Source of the DNA: Paragonimus westermani | Lineage: Eukaryota; Platyhelminthes; Trematoda; Plagiorchiida; Troglotrematidae | Reading direction: 5' to 3' | Length of the DNA stretch: 64,000 bases | Assembly (NCBI GenBank): GCA_008508345.1 | Contig: QNGE01000852.1 | Location: 131,563-195,562 of the forward strand | In this document: positions 34,270-47,399 of the stretch, in pieces | Position numbering within the stretch: position 1 is the stretch's first letter | Layout: every line of letters begins with the position of its first letter | The notes under the pieces: generated by a model | Database searches by the model: none | The model's input: only the letters and a program-made list of their open reading frames with translations | What the model was told of the DNA's origin: nothing | Position numbers and translations under genes: made by a program

Positions 34270-35440
34270 TGAAGACAAATTATGAGAACGACAAAGTAGC
34301 GAACAAGACTTGTCTTCTGTGTTTGATCATCAGGCTAATTACAACACAATAAATATGAAAACAGTGACTAATGTGAGTCAGATAAACGGTCAATATAGGT
34401 TAAGGACGACATGTTTGTTATCAGTTATGTGATCACTGTTCCAAATCATGGGCTTGATTGATTGTGGGCCAGAGGAGGTTAAGTGTCCGCACGAACTTCT
34501 TCTGAGCGCAGAGGTCAGGGTTACGCAATCGGATGCTGATGGCTTCGGCAACGGTCAACATTCGAAATCTCACCACTTTTGATCGATTCCTTGGCACTCG
34601 ATAGACAATCCGAAAAGCATCTTTCTTATTGACAGAATGACTGGAGTCGGTCAAGTGAGCAACAATCGCGCTTGAAACCGTTTTAGTCACATCAATGTTC
34701 AACCACGCAGGATGGTGTTCACGCACTCTGTCCGACAATCGCCTTGTAGTACGACCAATATATGTTGCTCGACACGAGCAAACAAGTGAGTACACACAAT
34801 AATTGGTTGTAAAACATGGAAGTTTGTCTTTGAGTTGTGACATGATAATGGGTACTGAACGGAAACTGATGCACAATTGAGCGGCAATGTAGGTTGTTTC
34901 GACTGACTTTCTTAGCTTTCTGGAGATAACTTCGGCCATAAGATCTCCCTTGAAATGAAGACTAATAAACGCAAGTTTCTTATTCACAGAGGGTTCCTTC
35001 AAGTTTCAACTCTATCGCCTGCATCGTCTTCTGAACGAAACGCATTGAGTAGCTATTCTACATGAACACTTCTTGTAGAAGTCTAGCTCAGCTTGTAAAG
35101 TGTCAGGGGTGCAGATCTTTAACGCTCTACCCGTCAGGCATCTTATGAGGCTTCGCTTTTGATTTAACGGAACAAAACTGTCGAAGTGTATGTACTGGCC
35201 ACTCCAAGTCTGTTTTCTGTACACAGTTCGTCGGATTGAACCATCATTTTTTCTTACTATACCAACATCCAAAAAATTTATTTCACCATTGTTCTCTGAC
35301 TCTTTGGTGAATTTAACACTGCTATGAGCGGAGTTAAAAACTGCCATAACTCTGTCCATGTTAGCGTTCTCGTTGATGATACAAAAAATATCATCAACAT
35401 GACATTGTCCGGTGACAGGCCAACTAACGATCAAAACTGA
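34270..35440 (-). mobile_element. Penelope-like retroelement (5'-truncated), copy 1
   Basis: Minus-strand element comprising the end of the RT domain, a GIY-YIG endonuclease, then a 3' repeat (34270-34345) resembling the direct repeats at 48977 and 49350. The 3' repeat reads CTGATGA at its start and has a hairpin, with GCTAC where a hammerhead would have GAAAC, so it may be a decayed ribozyme. Penelope-like elements of this type are known to carry hammerheads in their terminal repeats. It is truncated upstream of the RT catalytic motif. Confidence 0.8.
34433..35434 (-). pseudogene. Penelope-like RT-endonuclease, frameshifted
   Basis: Two frames on the minus strand. The first (35434-35012, 140 codons) includes HVDDIFCI, the RT motif C in which the usual tyrosine is histidine, followed by EINFLDVGI and the SFVPLNQKRSLIRCLTGRA block. 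A frame change near 35010 leads into the second (35002-34433, 189 codons): KKLAFISLHFKGD, LRKSVETTYIAAQL, a Cys-rich linker (69, 75, 77), then the GIY-YIG nuclease with CVYSLVC..ATYIGRTTRRLSDRVREHHP at residues 69-98 and a conserved-looking Glu at 153. The nuclease would nick DNA for insertion. The N-terminal RT motifs are missing, so the copy cannot be functional. Confidence 0.85.
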
Positions 35441-37325
35441 GTAGGTATTCTGTTATGTGAATATTTCGGTCAGCATGTTACCAAGGTGTAAAACTGAAGT
35501 AATATCTAATGAGCTGGCAGAAGCCTCAATACGAAACATCTAGGATGGTTGAACTCATCACAACAATGATCCGAACAGTCCCTTATGGTGATCCACAAGA
35601 TTCGACAAACAGTGGGTCTGTAAAAGAAACTCAGTCGGGCGTACATCAAGACTCCCGGATCTCAGTATACGTGAGTTGCCCCTCTGAGAAATCACAACTA
35701 CGGGGTTTACGCAAAGGAACTTAGGGTGGGAGTAAAACTGAAGCTAACATTTGCACAACAGTTCCAAATGTTGGTTACTTATCTATGCCGGACTGCTTCA
35801 CCCTGCCTATGGAGAATGCATTAATCTTACCAGCATTTCAAGAGTAATTCGAACACTTAATTAAAACCTGAATGTTCATATTCTTCTAGAAAAATTTCGT
35901 AATTTTGTGTTCGGCGAATGAAAGCAGTGTCTACTCAGGGAAACCGCCATACTTGAAACATTTTGCCGGTTATTTTCAGTCCGTGAACGTCTTACAATCT
36001 TCCAAACCAGTCGTAGAAGAAAGATCCGTCCGGGTAAAAGAAAAGCTGAACGCGACCACTGAACCCGTGTACCAATGAAGTATGAGGACAGACACCGGCT
36101 AACTAATAAAGTCGCTTGAACCGATGAGTAAGTCACCAAATAAGGCGATTCACAGGCGACCTTCGTAATGACCTCCGTGCACTGTGAGTTAACCAATTGT
36201 CACCCAAAATTTGGTTGACATGCATACATTTTTGTCGTCAGGACATCAAAGGTATTCTGATGTTTGGCAGAGAGAGTGTGCTGTTGGAAACTGATTTCAG
36301 AGACAAGCTTACTTCAAATCACATGGACGGAAGCAGTATGATGTGGCTGCCCAAAAGCTATCGTCCTATTTCCTTCATCCATTCATTAGACTTGCAAGAA
36401 ATTTCAAACAAGAATATTACTGTCAGCAAGGTTAGTACCTTTGTCAATACAACCTATGTGCCAGTCATCAAAAACCCGAGTGACCGTGGTGAACTCTGGG
36501 GTTTTGTAATTTTTTCGATCGATTCTCCAACGTCCTCGGACTAGATCAAAAGAAATGGACAAGTAAAACGTGCTTGAGTTGCTGCGTTTTGTCAATAATA
36601 GTTATCTGTCATTATAATACTTCTAGCCTAACTTTCTTCAAACTAGTCCAAATGATTACTTTGATCATCCTAGGGATAAAATATTTTGCCGCGGATCTAA
36701 CGCTAAACCTAACAACTTCATATCTGAATCAGACACCGGATGCTGTCGTTGTCCCGACATTTTCCTTTTCGAACAGAAAGTTTTCGGTTTGTCTACTTAA
36801 ATCTGGTTAACGTTGAGGCTTCAAAATGCTTTCATAGCCTTCTGACTAGACTCCAAGTAATGAAACGCCAGTTCTGTGTGATGTCAGTTGAGCTCTACCC
36901 TCTGTGTCCGCCCTGGTAAAACATGCCAGATCTCTTCCGTTAATCCTAATGGAACATACCAGTTGACTCGTACACCTTGGCCTAATTTGCACTGTTCTGT
37001 CCATGTAGTCAGGTACATAGGATTCACAGAAAAGTAACAGATTTCAGGAAACTGACAGTGCTTGTTAACATGTAAATCTGTATTGGGTGGTCTAGTTAAA
37101 GTGCGCGCGGCATGAAGCCCAACGGCTCTGCACTAGGGAAATCACATCTGACAGATAAGATACACAGTAACTGTGCTGGCCACTTGCAGCCTCCTTTAGA
37201 CAAAATCCGAAGACGCAGGTGGTTCTAGATACCAACTGTCAGTTGACAACATTCAAAGGGTCACTTGTAAGTTTGGCAGGTGGGAGAAAACCCATTGATT
37301 AGTCGGGGATTTGGTTGATTACGAG
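35440..37325. other. No recognised feature
   Basis: Open frames of up to 115 codons at 35876-36196 (minus) and 36197-36544 (plus) show no recognisable motif. I looked for the missing upstream RT domains of the Penelope-like element here and found none. Confidence 0.5.
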
Positions 37326-37330
37326 TTAAA

Positions 37331-37486
37331 ATTCACTCACACTTGATTGCATCGTTTGTATCCAAATAGACATTCCAGCCAGCCACTTTCGAAAAGAAGC
37401 ATTAGACTCGAGTTTCACTCCTGCTGAAGCTCGTCATTAGTGAGTATCCCTACCGCGGCCGAGATTAGAACTCCGATCACACTACA
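37331..37486 (-). mobile_element. tRNA-derived SINE, copy 4 (truncated)
   Basis: Minus-oriented SINE: the 3' end (CACTTGATTGCATCG-like), the ACTTTCGAAAAGAAGCATT block, the GACTCGAGTTTC body and a B-box-like segment near 37461-37476 (GATTAGAACTCCG). Sequence beyond about 37486 no longer matches the A-box part. It lies tail-out next to the plus-oriented copy at 37532. Confidence 0.65.
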
Positions 37487-37531
37487 GGATGGTTAGCATG
37501 GCTTCTATCGAGACGATCGGGTAACCTGGCC

Positions 37532-37748
37532 ACTACTCATAAACGAGTGACTGAGCTTTCAGATATGATAGTTTAGTCATGCCTAATTTGAGGTCAGTGA
37601 CAGAGTGATCAACATGGCTGCCTTGTGCAAACGTGATCGGGATTCCAATGCTGGCTCCGTCAAGGATATGAACTACTAACGAGCTCTAACAACAGAGAAA
37701 CCTGAGCCCAGTATGTTTCCTCCGAATAGGCTGGTTGAAATGTCCATT
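37532..37748 (+). mobile_element. tRNA-derived SINE, copy 5
   Basis: Plus-oriented copy with leader (ACTCATAAACGAGTGACTGA), A-box-like GTCAGTGACAGAGTGATCAA at 37592-37612, B-box-like GATCGGGATTCCAATGC at 37635-37651, AAGGATATGAACTACTAACG and GAGCTCTAAC body, ending near TGGTTGAAATGTCC. With copy 4 it forms an inverted SINE pair separated by about 45 bases. Confidence 0.65.
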
Positions 37749-37754
37749 AAAATG

Positions 37755-40700
37755 AGGCTATGGTGAAACGTGAGTGAAGTCCAACTTCAAACATATTTAC
37801 TGGTGTTCTCCATTGCCCGGTAGGGGTGGGCTGATGTACACAGGGTAACCGGAAAAGACCAACAGAACTTAATCCGCACTCCGTAGCTGCTTGTCCCGTG
37901 CCACCCCAGTGGCGTTTCCTGAAGTACCTTGTAGTCTGTACATACAATATTCCCATAACTGATCGGTTCAAGTTCTTCTCTCAATTTAAGATTAGCCATG
38001 ACAGACCTCAATGGGTGACCGCCGTGCATATTATTGGCTACCATTTTGGACCTCCACGCCATGTAAACCTTAGAGTAGTAAAAGGATCCAGCACGGTAAA
38101 CACCATATCCATGTCCTCAATTAGATAGCAACCCCCATACGGTACTATCTCAGTAACCGTAATATCGGTCCATAAAATCTTTTCATGTATATTCTACAAA
38201 CCTGCGCCAATAAGCGTACACAGAGTACTGAGGAAGAAACCATTCGAGGGGAAAAACCTACTCAAGAAACATCCCAACGAGAGTTTGAATATTTCTTATC
38301 CCAGAATCATGAGGTAAACACTTCTGCTACTTTTGAATTTACCCAGTCTTTCCAGAAATGGATAGTATTGCGGTTCTGTCAGACGGAATCAAGATTTATA
38401 AGGCGTCAACCACGGAGCAAATCATTAAGGTGTGCTGATCCGTATACCTCATACAAATCACTGCAGCAGCCCAAAAGCCGAACTACTGTCGAGTAGTCAG
38501 CCTAAATTGTAGCCACTTCATGAGTTATGTTATTCCACGGCAACCAGATTCCCACTAAATGTTCTGTTGAACGTAGGAGGGATGGTTTTCAGGCATGACA
38601 TGTTGGAAATGTTAAAGTGTATATAGCATTAGAGATTTAGACTTTGCATCTGAACTTCTGAAGCTAGTAGCTCAAGTGATGGAGTTGCGATGCGGATTGA
38701 AGGCTGTTCCGCAGAAGAAGAAGGAAAACAAGCCACTTTTATTTAAGCTCTGATAGCCCCTTAAAATAGTGTTTAGGCGACTGGCATTATTTGAAGTATA
38801 ATCTTTATCGCAAGATCATTCTCACTTTGGCCGTGAGTCCAGACAAAATAGTGACTATAGTATCGTAGCGCTGTTCAACAACTCCTGGATTGTGATAATC
38901 GTTACTTGATATTTGTCTAGATCTGAACAACCTGACAATATACTATTCCGTGTCATCTCATTGCCGGACAGCATGGAATACTGGGACGGTATAACATCAG
39001 TTAATTTTGTTCACCTTAGCTTTCGATGTGAACGGCATGTAGATTTTATTACTGTTTACCTTAACCTGTGATCTTTCGTCATCATATGGTGGTTATGCAA
39101 TGGTCACAACACACTGTCATGCTAGAGATATTTGACAGTACACTTCTTTTATGATGGCTATGGTACCTTAAGGTACTATGAACACTTCCCGTATTAATCA
39201 TGGAATATTTGTCCATTTGGGATTATGTTTTATTAAATATCTTGCCAGACTCATGTAAATAGGACTTCATGGACCGAGAATATCCTCATTTTTCTAAAGT
39301 GAATGATCCTTACCGAAAAACTGATTGTATGCTCTCCGGAAGGTATTTCTTGTTCCATGGAGTGCTGTACAGGAAATTCGTAGTAACATATATATATCTA
39401 CATAGGGCGTACATATTTGATAGAACATTTTACTGCACACAAATGTACACATCATGTTTCACATGGTTTTGTTCATATCGACAAAAATGCAACGCCAATA
39501 CCGACGGTCAGTCACTTGTCAAAAGAGGCGGAATGTATGTGCTGAAAAGGTAGATCCATCAACAAAAGACTACCGGAATATTCTTTCATTTTCTTGGAGG
39601 GATATTAAAACTAGGAGCAATTTCAATCACGATGGAATTCACACACAAAAATGGGATCAGTTCGCTATCCACAACACGCTTTGTCAGGGTTCCAAAGGTT
39701 TGCCGTGAACCTGGTTCTGAAACCCCTTATAACCATGCAGTGTCTGAGCCATCTGATCAAAAACGGAATTTTCGACAAAAGAAAAATTAAGAGCTGTAAG
39801 TAGATGTTTACAACATTAATGGCATACCGTCAGTAATAATTAGGTTTCACCTCAGGTAACCATTTTTAGGTCACAAACGAACGTCACATTTCAGAAATCT
39901 CTTAAAATTTCCAATCTAACTTGACCACATAAGGGACGCTGTCAAATGTTAAGGCAATGTTTCAACGGACTTGAAGAAAATGAAGAGGGATTCACCGGAA
40001 CCGTAGAAGAAGCTTCGGCCGAATGACAGTTTTGCCACACAAATAGTCGATAAGACTTACTCAATAAACCTACAAAGATGCGAACTTGCCAAGAATAAAT
40101 GTGAACGTGATGCGACCGCCATACGAAAGCAGATTAGGTTGTAAGAATTGCTGTTAAGGTTTAGGCCCTCAAATAAAATCATGGACGAAGTGCTTTGTAA
40201 ATTTCAGCTCTCACGAGGACGCAACAAACATTTGTTCAATCTGTACCGCACTGTGATGGACGAGCATTGGCGGACTAGCCACGCGCATAGGGAAGAAAAT
40301 ATTCGCTACTGCCACGGACGTCCCGGTAAACATCGTTCACGTGACCCTTGGGGAGTACCCGCCTTTCTTCCAGAAACCGTTCCCGACTCGCTTCTATCTA
40401 TCACCTTCATTCATTCATCCGATTCCACACGGTTCCACTGAACTCGGTATGCTGACCTATAGACACCAAAATATGCAGCGACAGACTAGGCTGTGGAAGG
40501 TGAACTGGTGAGTCTCGATCCCATTTAATGTCGCAGAGTGGAATATACGAACACACTCATTACACGAGATGGTGGTGCCTCAGTTCATGTCAGGGCTGGT
40601 GAGCTGCTTACACCGTCAGTTAGTTGGGACAAAAAGACTTGATCCGAGAACATCTGACCTAACCACGAAACCGCTAACCTTTTCGAAGCCGGGTGAGTGA

Positions 40701-41570
40701 GTGTAGGCAACACGTACAAACGTGAGTAAAGTGTAGGTCAGACAACCGATCCGACTTCTTGAAAAAACCACCCGAACGTTGTTTACCAAGAATCCCACGA
40801 TGAATCGAATTGCATAACTCACCCTGGACCAATGATTGGTCGGCTAGTGCGCGCCAGTAGCCGTGCCGTAATCTGAAAGTAAACGTCTTATGAAACACGT
40901 GGGTGTCGGAAACGTGCGGTCCGAAAGTCGCGAACTGCCCTGGTAATTTTTGTCCAAGAGTACATATTGAGCATACGTGTCGTGTCAGTGGCACCGAGAG
41001 ATAAAATTCCGAAGCAAACCATTACCCAGCAAGAGACGCGGTAATATAATGACGCGCTTATGTAATCAGGATCAGAATGGGTCTTGGTCAGCTGACTTAA
41101 ACTTAATGTTTCTTAATGTTCACCCTCAAATTGAAGTTCAACCATCGGTTTCGTCCATGTTTGGACTCACCAAGTAGGGGCAGACTGAACGGGGGATCAC
41201 ATCAATATCCCTTCGTGTTACGAACCAAAGCTGTTATCCGGTCGAACACCAGTTCCGTGAGCATCGCATGTAACTCGTCACTGAAGTTCGAGCCCTTATA
41301 ACCGTAGCCAGTGCGAAAGTGGCATTTCGAGATGGGCTGTGCCCATTCACGTAAAGGGAATGAAAACTAAGTTCAGACTTAATGACCAGAACTTATTCGT
41401 GAGTTTGTTTGTATGGAAAATACGTAGCTTTGTCCCATTCGTCTGGAAATGTTGTTACCTCTGAACAGTTCTGCATACCGTCTACACCCTTTAGAGAAAA
41501 TCTGGAATTTTTGAGATTGGTGTCTTGAGTACATATCTGCTGAGTGGTCGTTGAGTCAGTAGTTAATGTA
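37755..41570. other. No recognised feature
   Basis: Open frames of up to about 106 codons, for example 38185-38496 (plus), 40148-40441 (plus) and 40674-40994 (minus). None shows a domain I can name. Confidence 0.5.
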
Positions 41571-41577
41571 ATGTAAA

Positions 41578-41735
41578 TGTCACTCGCAGTTGATCGCAAC
41601 TTTCACACCCGGACATATTTTTCAGTCAGCTCTTTTGGAAAAGGAATACAAAACCTGAGTTTCGTTCGCCTTAGACACGGCTAATAGTATATATCCTTAC
41701 CATGACAGTGAAACTCTAGTGCACTGGTTCTTTTC
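41578..41735 (-). mobile_element. tRNA-derived SINE, copy 6 (3' half)
   Basis: Keeps the GTTGATCGCAACTTTCACA end, a diverged CTTTTGGAAAAGGAA block, the CCTGAGTTTCG body and the ATATCCTTACCATGAC segment that normally precedes the B-box. The promoter half is poorly preserved. Confidence 0.6.
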
Positions 41736-41749
41736 TCGCGGGACTTTCT

Positions 41750-44700
41750 GAAAAGCCCACCTGAATCTTTATGCATCTTCAGGCTACCTAATGTCTACAG
41801 GTTTGCTCTTCACTTCGAGTCTAACCATTGTGGCCGTAAGTGACAAGATAGCAGTCTCGTTTGAAATATCGGGTAGGTATTTTACTTCTTGTCGACGTTG
41901 TGAAACATTACTATTTGTTCTAAGAAGTATATTAGTAAGTTTATGTGCCGATACTTACCACGTCTTGACTGATAATAGCTCACATCCCTTTGTTTTCTGC
42001 CTACTTGAGTCCCAGGATAGCTAGCTGACTCTGGCTTGAAGTGTACTGTGATATGTACCACATTTATACGGTCAACGGAATGTCATTATACGCTTTTTTT
42101 GTCACAGTCTGATCAGTCTCCTCCATCTGTCCCTGGTTTACGCCCCGCACACACACACGATGGTGGCCTATTGTACATCCCAAGATGCATCAGATTCCAA
42201 GTACAGAAGACATTATCGTAGACCACCGCGTCTCTCTCGTGTGTGACAGTTAACATATCGTCTCGTTCATCAATAAGGTGTATTCTTACATCTAAAAGAA
42301 ATGAATTATGGATAAATTTAACTTCCTTGGATGTCTCGGAAAGATTGACTACAGACAACGGTCACAGAGGTAGTTTGATAGTATCAAACGTCCGTCCCCT
42401 ATCGAACGACATACATCTATGGTTGTCTGTAAGGTTGTGTCTAATACGAATATGAACAGTAGATCACATAGTAAGCAGTGTTTATGTAACTGCACCAACA
42501 GGATACTACAGTTTTTATTCTTAATAACTAACATACTCTACCACCTCTTGTACTAGTATTGGGTAGTTTCTACTCAGGGCTCTTTTAATTCATCCTTTTT
42601 ATTGCAGAGTTATTTTCTGTTTTTCTCACAAGTAGTGTTGAGCTTCTCCTGAACTGTTCCTCCTTCTTCACTTTGCTCGGTGCCTTTATGAGCGCCATGC
42701 CATACAAATGATTCTTTCCCCAGAAAGTATGCAAATGACGCCGGCTTCGGAGTTCAGAGACTTGCTCTTTACCCGTCCTGCGAACTGGTCTTACCTGAGT
42801 GTTCAGCTAGTTCACCGCAAGCTCCTTATCTCACAACGCGCCCACCTACATGCGTGTTCTAGTCTCCTCCCTTTGACGGTCAAAATGTTAATCCAATTTT
42901 TGACTATTGTCTGTAACTTCAAATCAGAAACGAAGCTCATCTTGGTTTAGAGAATGCAGCTTTTCCTAGGCGCAAAGTTCAGCCATAATCTTCACGTAAG
43001 TGATGGTTTACTGACCTGTAATTTATCGTTTGCCTCTGAAGGCCAATACTGTCCTGTGCATTATAACCCTCTAGTTGCGATCTCATGTGTAACTGCAACT
43101 GGTTGTAGTGCTACTGCATAGTTTCCTGTGGTCTCATGACTAAAGCCGTGGCACATTTAACTCGATACACAAAACATGTTGGGCGTTCCAGTCTCATGAA
43201 TTCTGTTGTTCTTATTAAGCACTTTTCCTCTAAATTGGTGTGTGATTCAAATCGTCATCTCCAGTGAGAAAGACCCAATTTTATGTCTACGTCCTCAAGT
43301 GGATCCAGCTACAGTTCTTTATCCGTCAATAAGGGTGTCTTCCGTTCTCCCCTATCCAAGATTGCGTCTGATCAATCCTGATCCTTTCACTCAAGAAATG
43401 AATGAGAAAAACTAATCATCGACATTTTCCATTTATTCGCTGAGGATTTGACCAAGTATTAATACTCCTGAAGGCCCTCACTTGGTTATGGTTGGCTCCT
43501 TCAAATGAGTAAGTCGGTATGTATTAAAATCATGTGTGTGTTCTCATTGTAATCCAGTCATCCTTGTCATTCTTATCTGCACAATACACAATTGGAAAAG
43601 AAATGACCCTGATTGGCGGTCTTGTGCAGGTGAATTGCCAGTAGTTCAGGGCGAAATCCTGACCAGTGAAAGTTGACAGACGTGCGTTTGTAACCAGAGT
43701 GTTTGTGTGATCATCGGGATCAGAAAATTAACGGTCAAGGGTATCATTACCGTATGGGTCAAAATCGTATTTTAGCAAACACTGTCTGGTCTATCATCTG
43801 AAGAAATCCCCAAGGAGAATTTGACGAAAATTGGCCGTATAATAGGAAATGAGCTAGCAAACAAGAGATCAGCTAGAGGCAACTGCGCTGTAAGCAAATC
43901 CTCATAGGTTAAAATAAATTGATCTCCGAACAGATTCAACAACCATGGACGGATTAGGATCTTAAACACCTAAGCCATGCCAAGGAAAAGGAGACTAAAA
44001 GTGACATAATCACGGTGCCATTAGAGGTTGCATACGTGTCTGTGTGCGTGTGCACGAAGGAATGCAGGCCTTGCAACCAGAAACGAGGTGTCAGGTGTCA
44101 GGAGTGAAGTCAAAGCATCGCGGAATTTAGAGCACAGAGATTTATCCAAACCTAGACTGAACGGTTGGAGTTGAAAAGGCATATAAGCAGCAACACTACA
44201 TGAGTGATTTGCATGAGGTGTCTTACTTCAAGTGTGGACCCACGAACAATTATAGCAGTAGAGTGTCCGTTGATGGTGAACAGGCAATAAGGTATATCCG
44301 AAGATAACTAAAACAAGAACAGCAATAAAGAATATCAAAACGTTCGACCATAATTGAGCCAAGGAGCCAATGGGTCATTGAAACAGAAGAGATAAATCAG
44401 TCCTGAAGCGTTTCCAAATAATAAGGAAGTAATGCGAGATCGATAGAGATAAATAGACGGGTGGAAATGGTCTGTCAAAGTAGCCGCGTATAAAACAAAG
44501 ACGCACCTCAACACGGTAACAATTGCGATTAACTTGGACATGGGGGCTAGTACAGTTTCCCAGGGGGCGGATAGTCGTAAGCATGATGAAATTAAAAACA
44601 AACCTCGATAAGTCTAAAAAATGACCCGAATGTAGCATATAAGTTAGTTACTGGAAAAATTACTTGATTTTGATCCCCCGTAAACTCCTGAGAAGACGAT

Positions 44701-45425
44701 TAGAGGCACTGAGGCAATGTGAACAGCAGTTCCCATAATGTACGTGGGTGACATCGTGGTGGAATAGGTTTTAGGGGTTAAGAAATTTCGCGCCGCAAAC
44801 TTTTGTTAATCAGTATTCTGGAAAGTTTTTCACCGTCGGTGGAGCCACCGTCCACCTGCTAACGCGCGTGAAGCGAAGCGTGTATCCGACTTTTGGCCGT
44901 TGTTCAAGACTTGTCTGTTCATGGTTGGCGTCGTTTACACAGCGTGCCTTCAGCTTCAAAGTTGTCTCGCCTGGTTGCTAGCCTGTTCATTCGAGCCGGT
45001 TCCGAGGCAGGTTCGAGTTGCGACTCTCTTGGACGGGCTTGATGGCATCGATCAGCTAAGGTGGGTGGACGTAACCACTGATCCGCTCGGCACAGCAGCC
45101 ATACAGCCGGGTATTACTCCGTCCAAAACCGATCACTACAGACTTTGATTGTAACAACACAACCGTTCTGGAGGCCTGATTGTCTCGGTGGTGCACCGCT
45201 CCACCGGCCGACCGTGCCATGCTGCCGAGCTGATCAGCCAATTTGTCTGTTGGGTGAGAAAGCGAAATGTCGGACGTGTTTTTACGTTACACGAATGCAT
45301 CGACGTGTGGAGGTTTCCAAGCGCGTATCAATCACCCAGGCGATGAGGCGAAGTGGTCGCAATGGCTGTTCGCCAGCCCCCTAGCTAGCACAACTGCTTT
45401 ATAGCATATCATAGGATCAGCTTTA
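41750..45425. other. No recognised feature; GC-richer block 44830-45380
   Basis: The GC-richer block contains two short plus-strand frames (44900-45148 and 45145-45384) that resemble nothing I know. It might be an unrecognised repeat. The rest is plain AT-rich sequence. Confidence 0.45.
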
Positions 45426-45429
45426 TTGA

Positions 45430-45550
45430 CGCATACTCCGGCCTTGGCTTAATAAAATCACCGTGTTGACCACTGCTCCCTTGACCTTACATTAGGCACA
45501 ATCTAGTTATCACACGCAAACACTCAGACAAACAAGTTGGTGAGTAACGC
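45430..45550 (-). mobile_element. tRNA-derived SINE, copy 7 (5' half)
   Basis: Keeps the ACTCCGGCCTTGGCTTAA segment next to the B-box, the A-box complement GTGTTGACCACTGCTCCC at 45463-45480 and the leader ending GTTGGTGAGTAACG near 45535-45548. The body past the B-box is missing. Confidence 0.6.
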
Positions 45551-45554
45551 TGGG

Positions 45555-47395
45555 GTTACCCGACCACCCGGAAGGGCGCAGAGTCATTGTCATGTTGATT
45601 TCAATCGTAATCCCCGTGATTGAACCCACTGAAATCATCAAATTTTGTGAGCGATGGCTAGATGACTGAGGAGTAGTAGAAGATTTCTGTATGATACACA
45701 TTACGTATCACTCAAGACTGTTCGCAGCTTTTGTATCCACAGAGATTTCATAGTTAGTCAGCGCAATGGTCAGCATGGTGCTTCAGGGCAGCGCAATGAG
45801 AGTTCATATCCTGGTAGTTTTAACTTCATACCAGCCTGTTTCAGCGTCTGACGGGCAGCTGGGATTAGGGAAGCATGTATCGTTGGGATAAGACGGATAA
45901 AGAAGAAAACATTCTGGTCCCTCAATACAATGAACTATCACAAGCACTTTCCACCAGCCCGTCCATAGTGTAACACCCAATTCATATGTTAAAATGTTTT
46001 GCGAATGAGAGGGAAACTCGCTGGAGTTTACAAGTCTTCCGACAGCAACTGAATTTGCCATAACGTTAGGGAACAGTGCCTACCATTAAAAACCAGTTTC
46101 ACGAAATATTTGAACAGTCTATGTCACTTCTTAGTTCTGTGTTCTCCCTATTGAGGTATGTCGCTCTATTCCAGGTGAACACATTCTTATGTGACTGCAT
46201 ATCAGCCTTAAATAAATGGCCTGGTGATGGAACACTGCTGCTGTTTCGTAAGTGTAGTAACCAGATCATTTGTGTGACCGAAACAGCCTTTCCGGACACA
46301 TGTTAGGCCTCCACATCAGCTCATTTCAATCAGGGTCCCTATGAATCAACGTAGCATCTCAAATCCTATTGGCCTAATTCCAGACCCAAACTGAACAGCT
46401 TTCACTTCTATGAGATGTGACAACAGTCAGTAGAACATTATTTGTTTCAAACAGTTTCTGGTTTAACCGAGTGCAACGGTTCACACTGCCTAAGGTGGTC
46501 TTTATCACTTGTGCTTAGGAAGCCACAAAATCTACTAATATTATGAATGTCGTTTTTGCTGTAGTACACGTGTTTTAGTCAGGTTTTATCCCCCGGTTAA
46601 CTTTAAATGGACATAGTAATAGAAAGAGAGTTTTAATGCGGTGAAATTAGCCCCAATAACCAAAATGTTACCCATAAAATGAGTAAACAGCGGTCAATCA
46701 TGTGCTGAAAGTTTCTTCAAATCCGTAACTAATTTAGTGTCCAGACTATACGTACATACGAGGCGAAAAACGTTCCGCACAAAATAAGAGACGAAATTTC
46801 AAACGGGTGATGAATGGCATATAGTCGCGCATGCAACGTTTGACCTTTTGTAAGCTTACCGTGCAATCCCATTACCATGACAAATTCAACAATTTTAAAC
46901 ATGTTTAATTTTAGTCAGGTCATTGTATAGACCACTAGTTTAAAAACACAGCTTAACGACAATTTGACAATGTATTCTAATTCTCATTGAAACTTATTCT
47001 AGCAAGTGTTTTCATTGATATGATGAAACGAAAATATGTGAATTTCATAAGCATATTTGTTTTTCACTGGATATAGTTTAACCTTATCTTGTTATTTGTC
47101 TTCGAACGCGATCAGATCGTCGAGAATATAGAAACCTGTAATACTTTACACAGAAACTCGGGTGTAATCTATTAGGTGCAATGAATCGATTCTGTGGTAT
47201 TGATTGATATGTTGCCAATAGGTTTTCAGGATGGATCTCTTATACATTTGGTCTGTCACACTGACCAAGGTGAATCGGACAATAAATGTTGTCGGACATA
47301 TGCAGGTGTGTGAAACTGGCTGTCTAGTCCACACAAATATGGAATAAAATGATGTCAGGGGTGAACTTATGAACTCTACAAACAAATTCCTCAAA
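45555..47395. other. No recognised feature
   Basis: No gene or repeat identified. Confidence 0.5.
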
Positions 47396-47399
47396 CTTA

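Noticed and set aside
44680..44712. Apparent fourth copy of the hammerhead repeat (ACTCCTGAG block)
   Set aside because: Similarity is limited to about a dozen bases; stem II and the GAAA box are absent.
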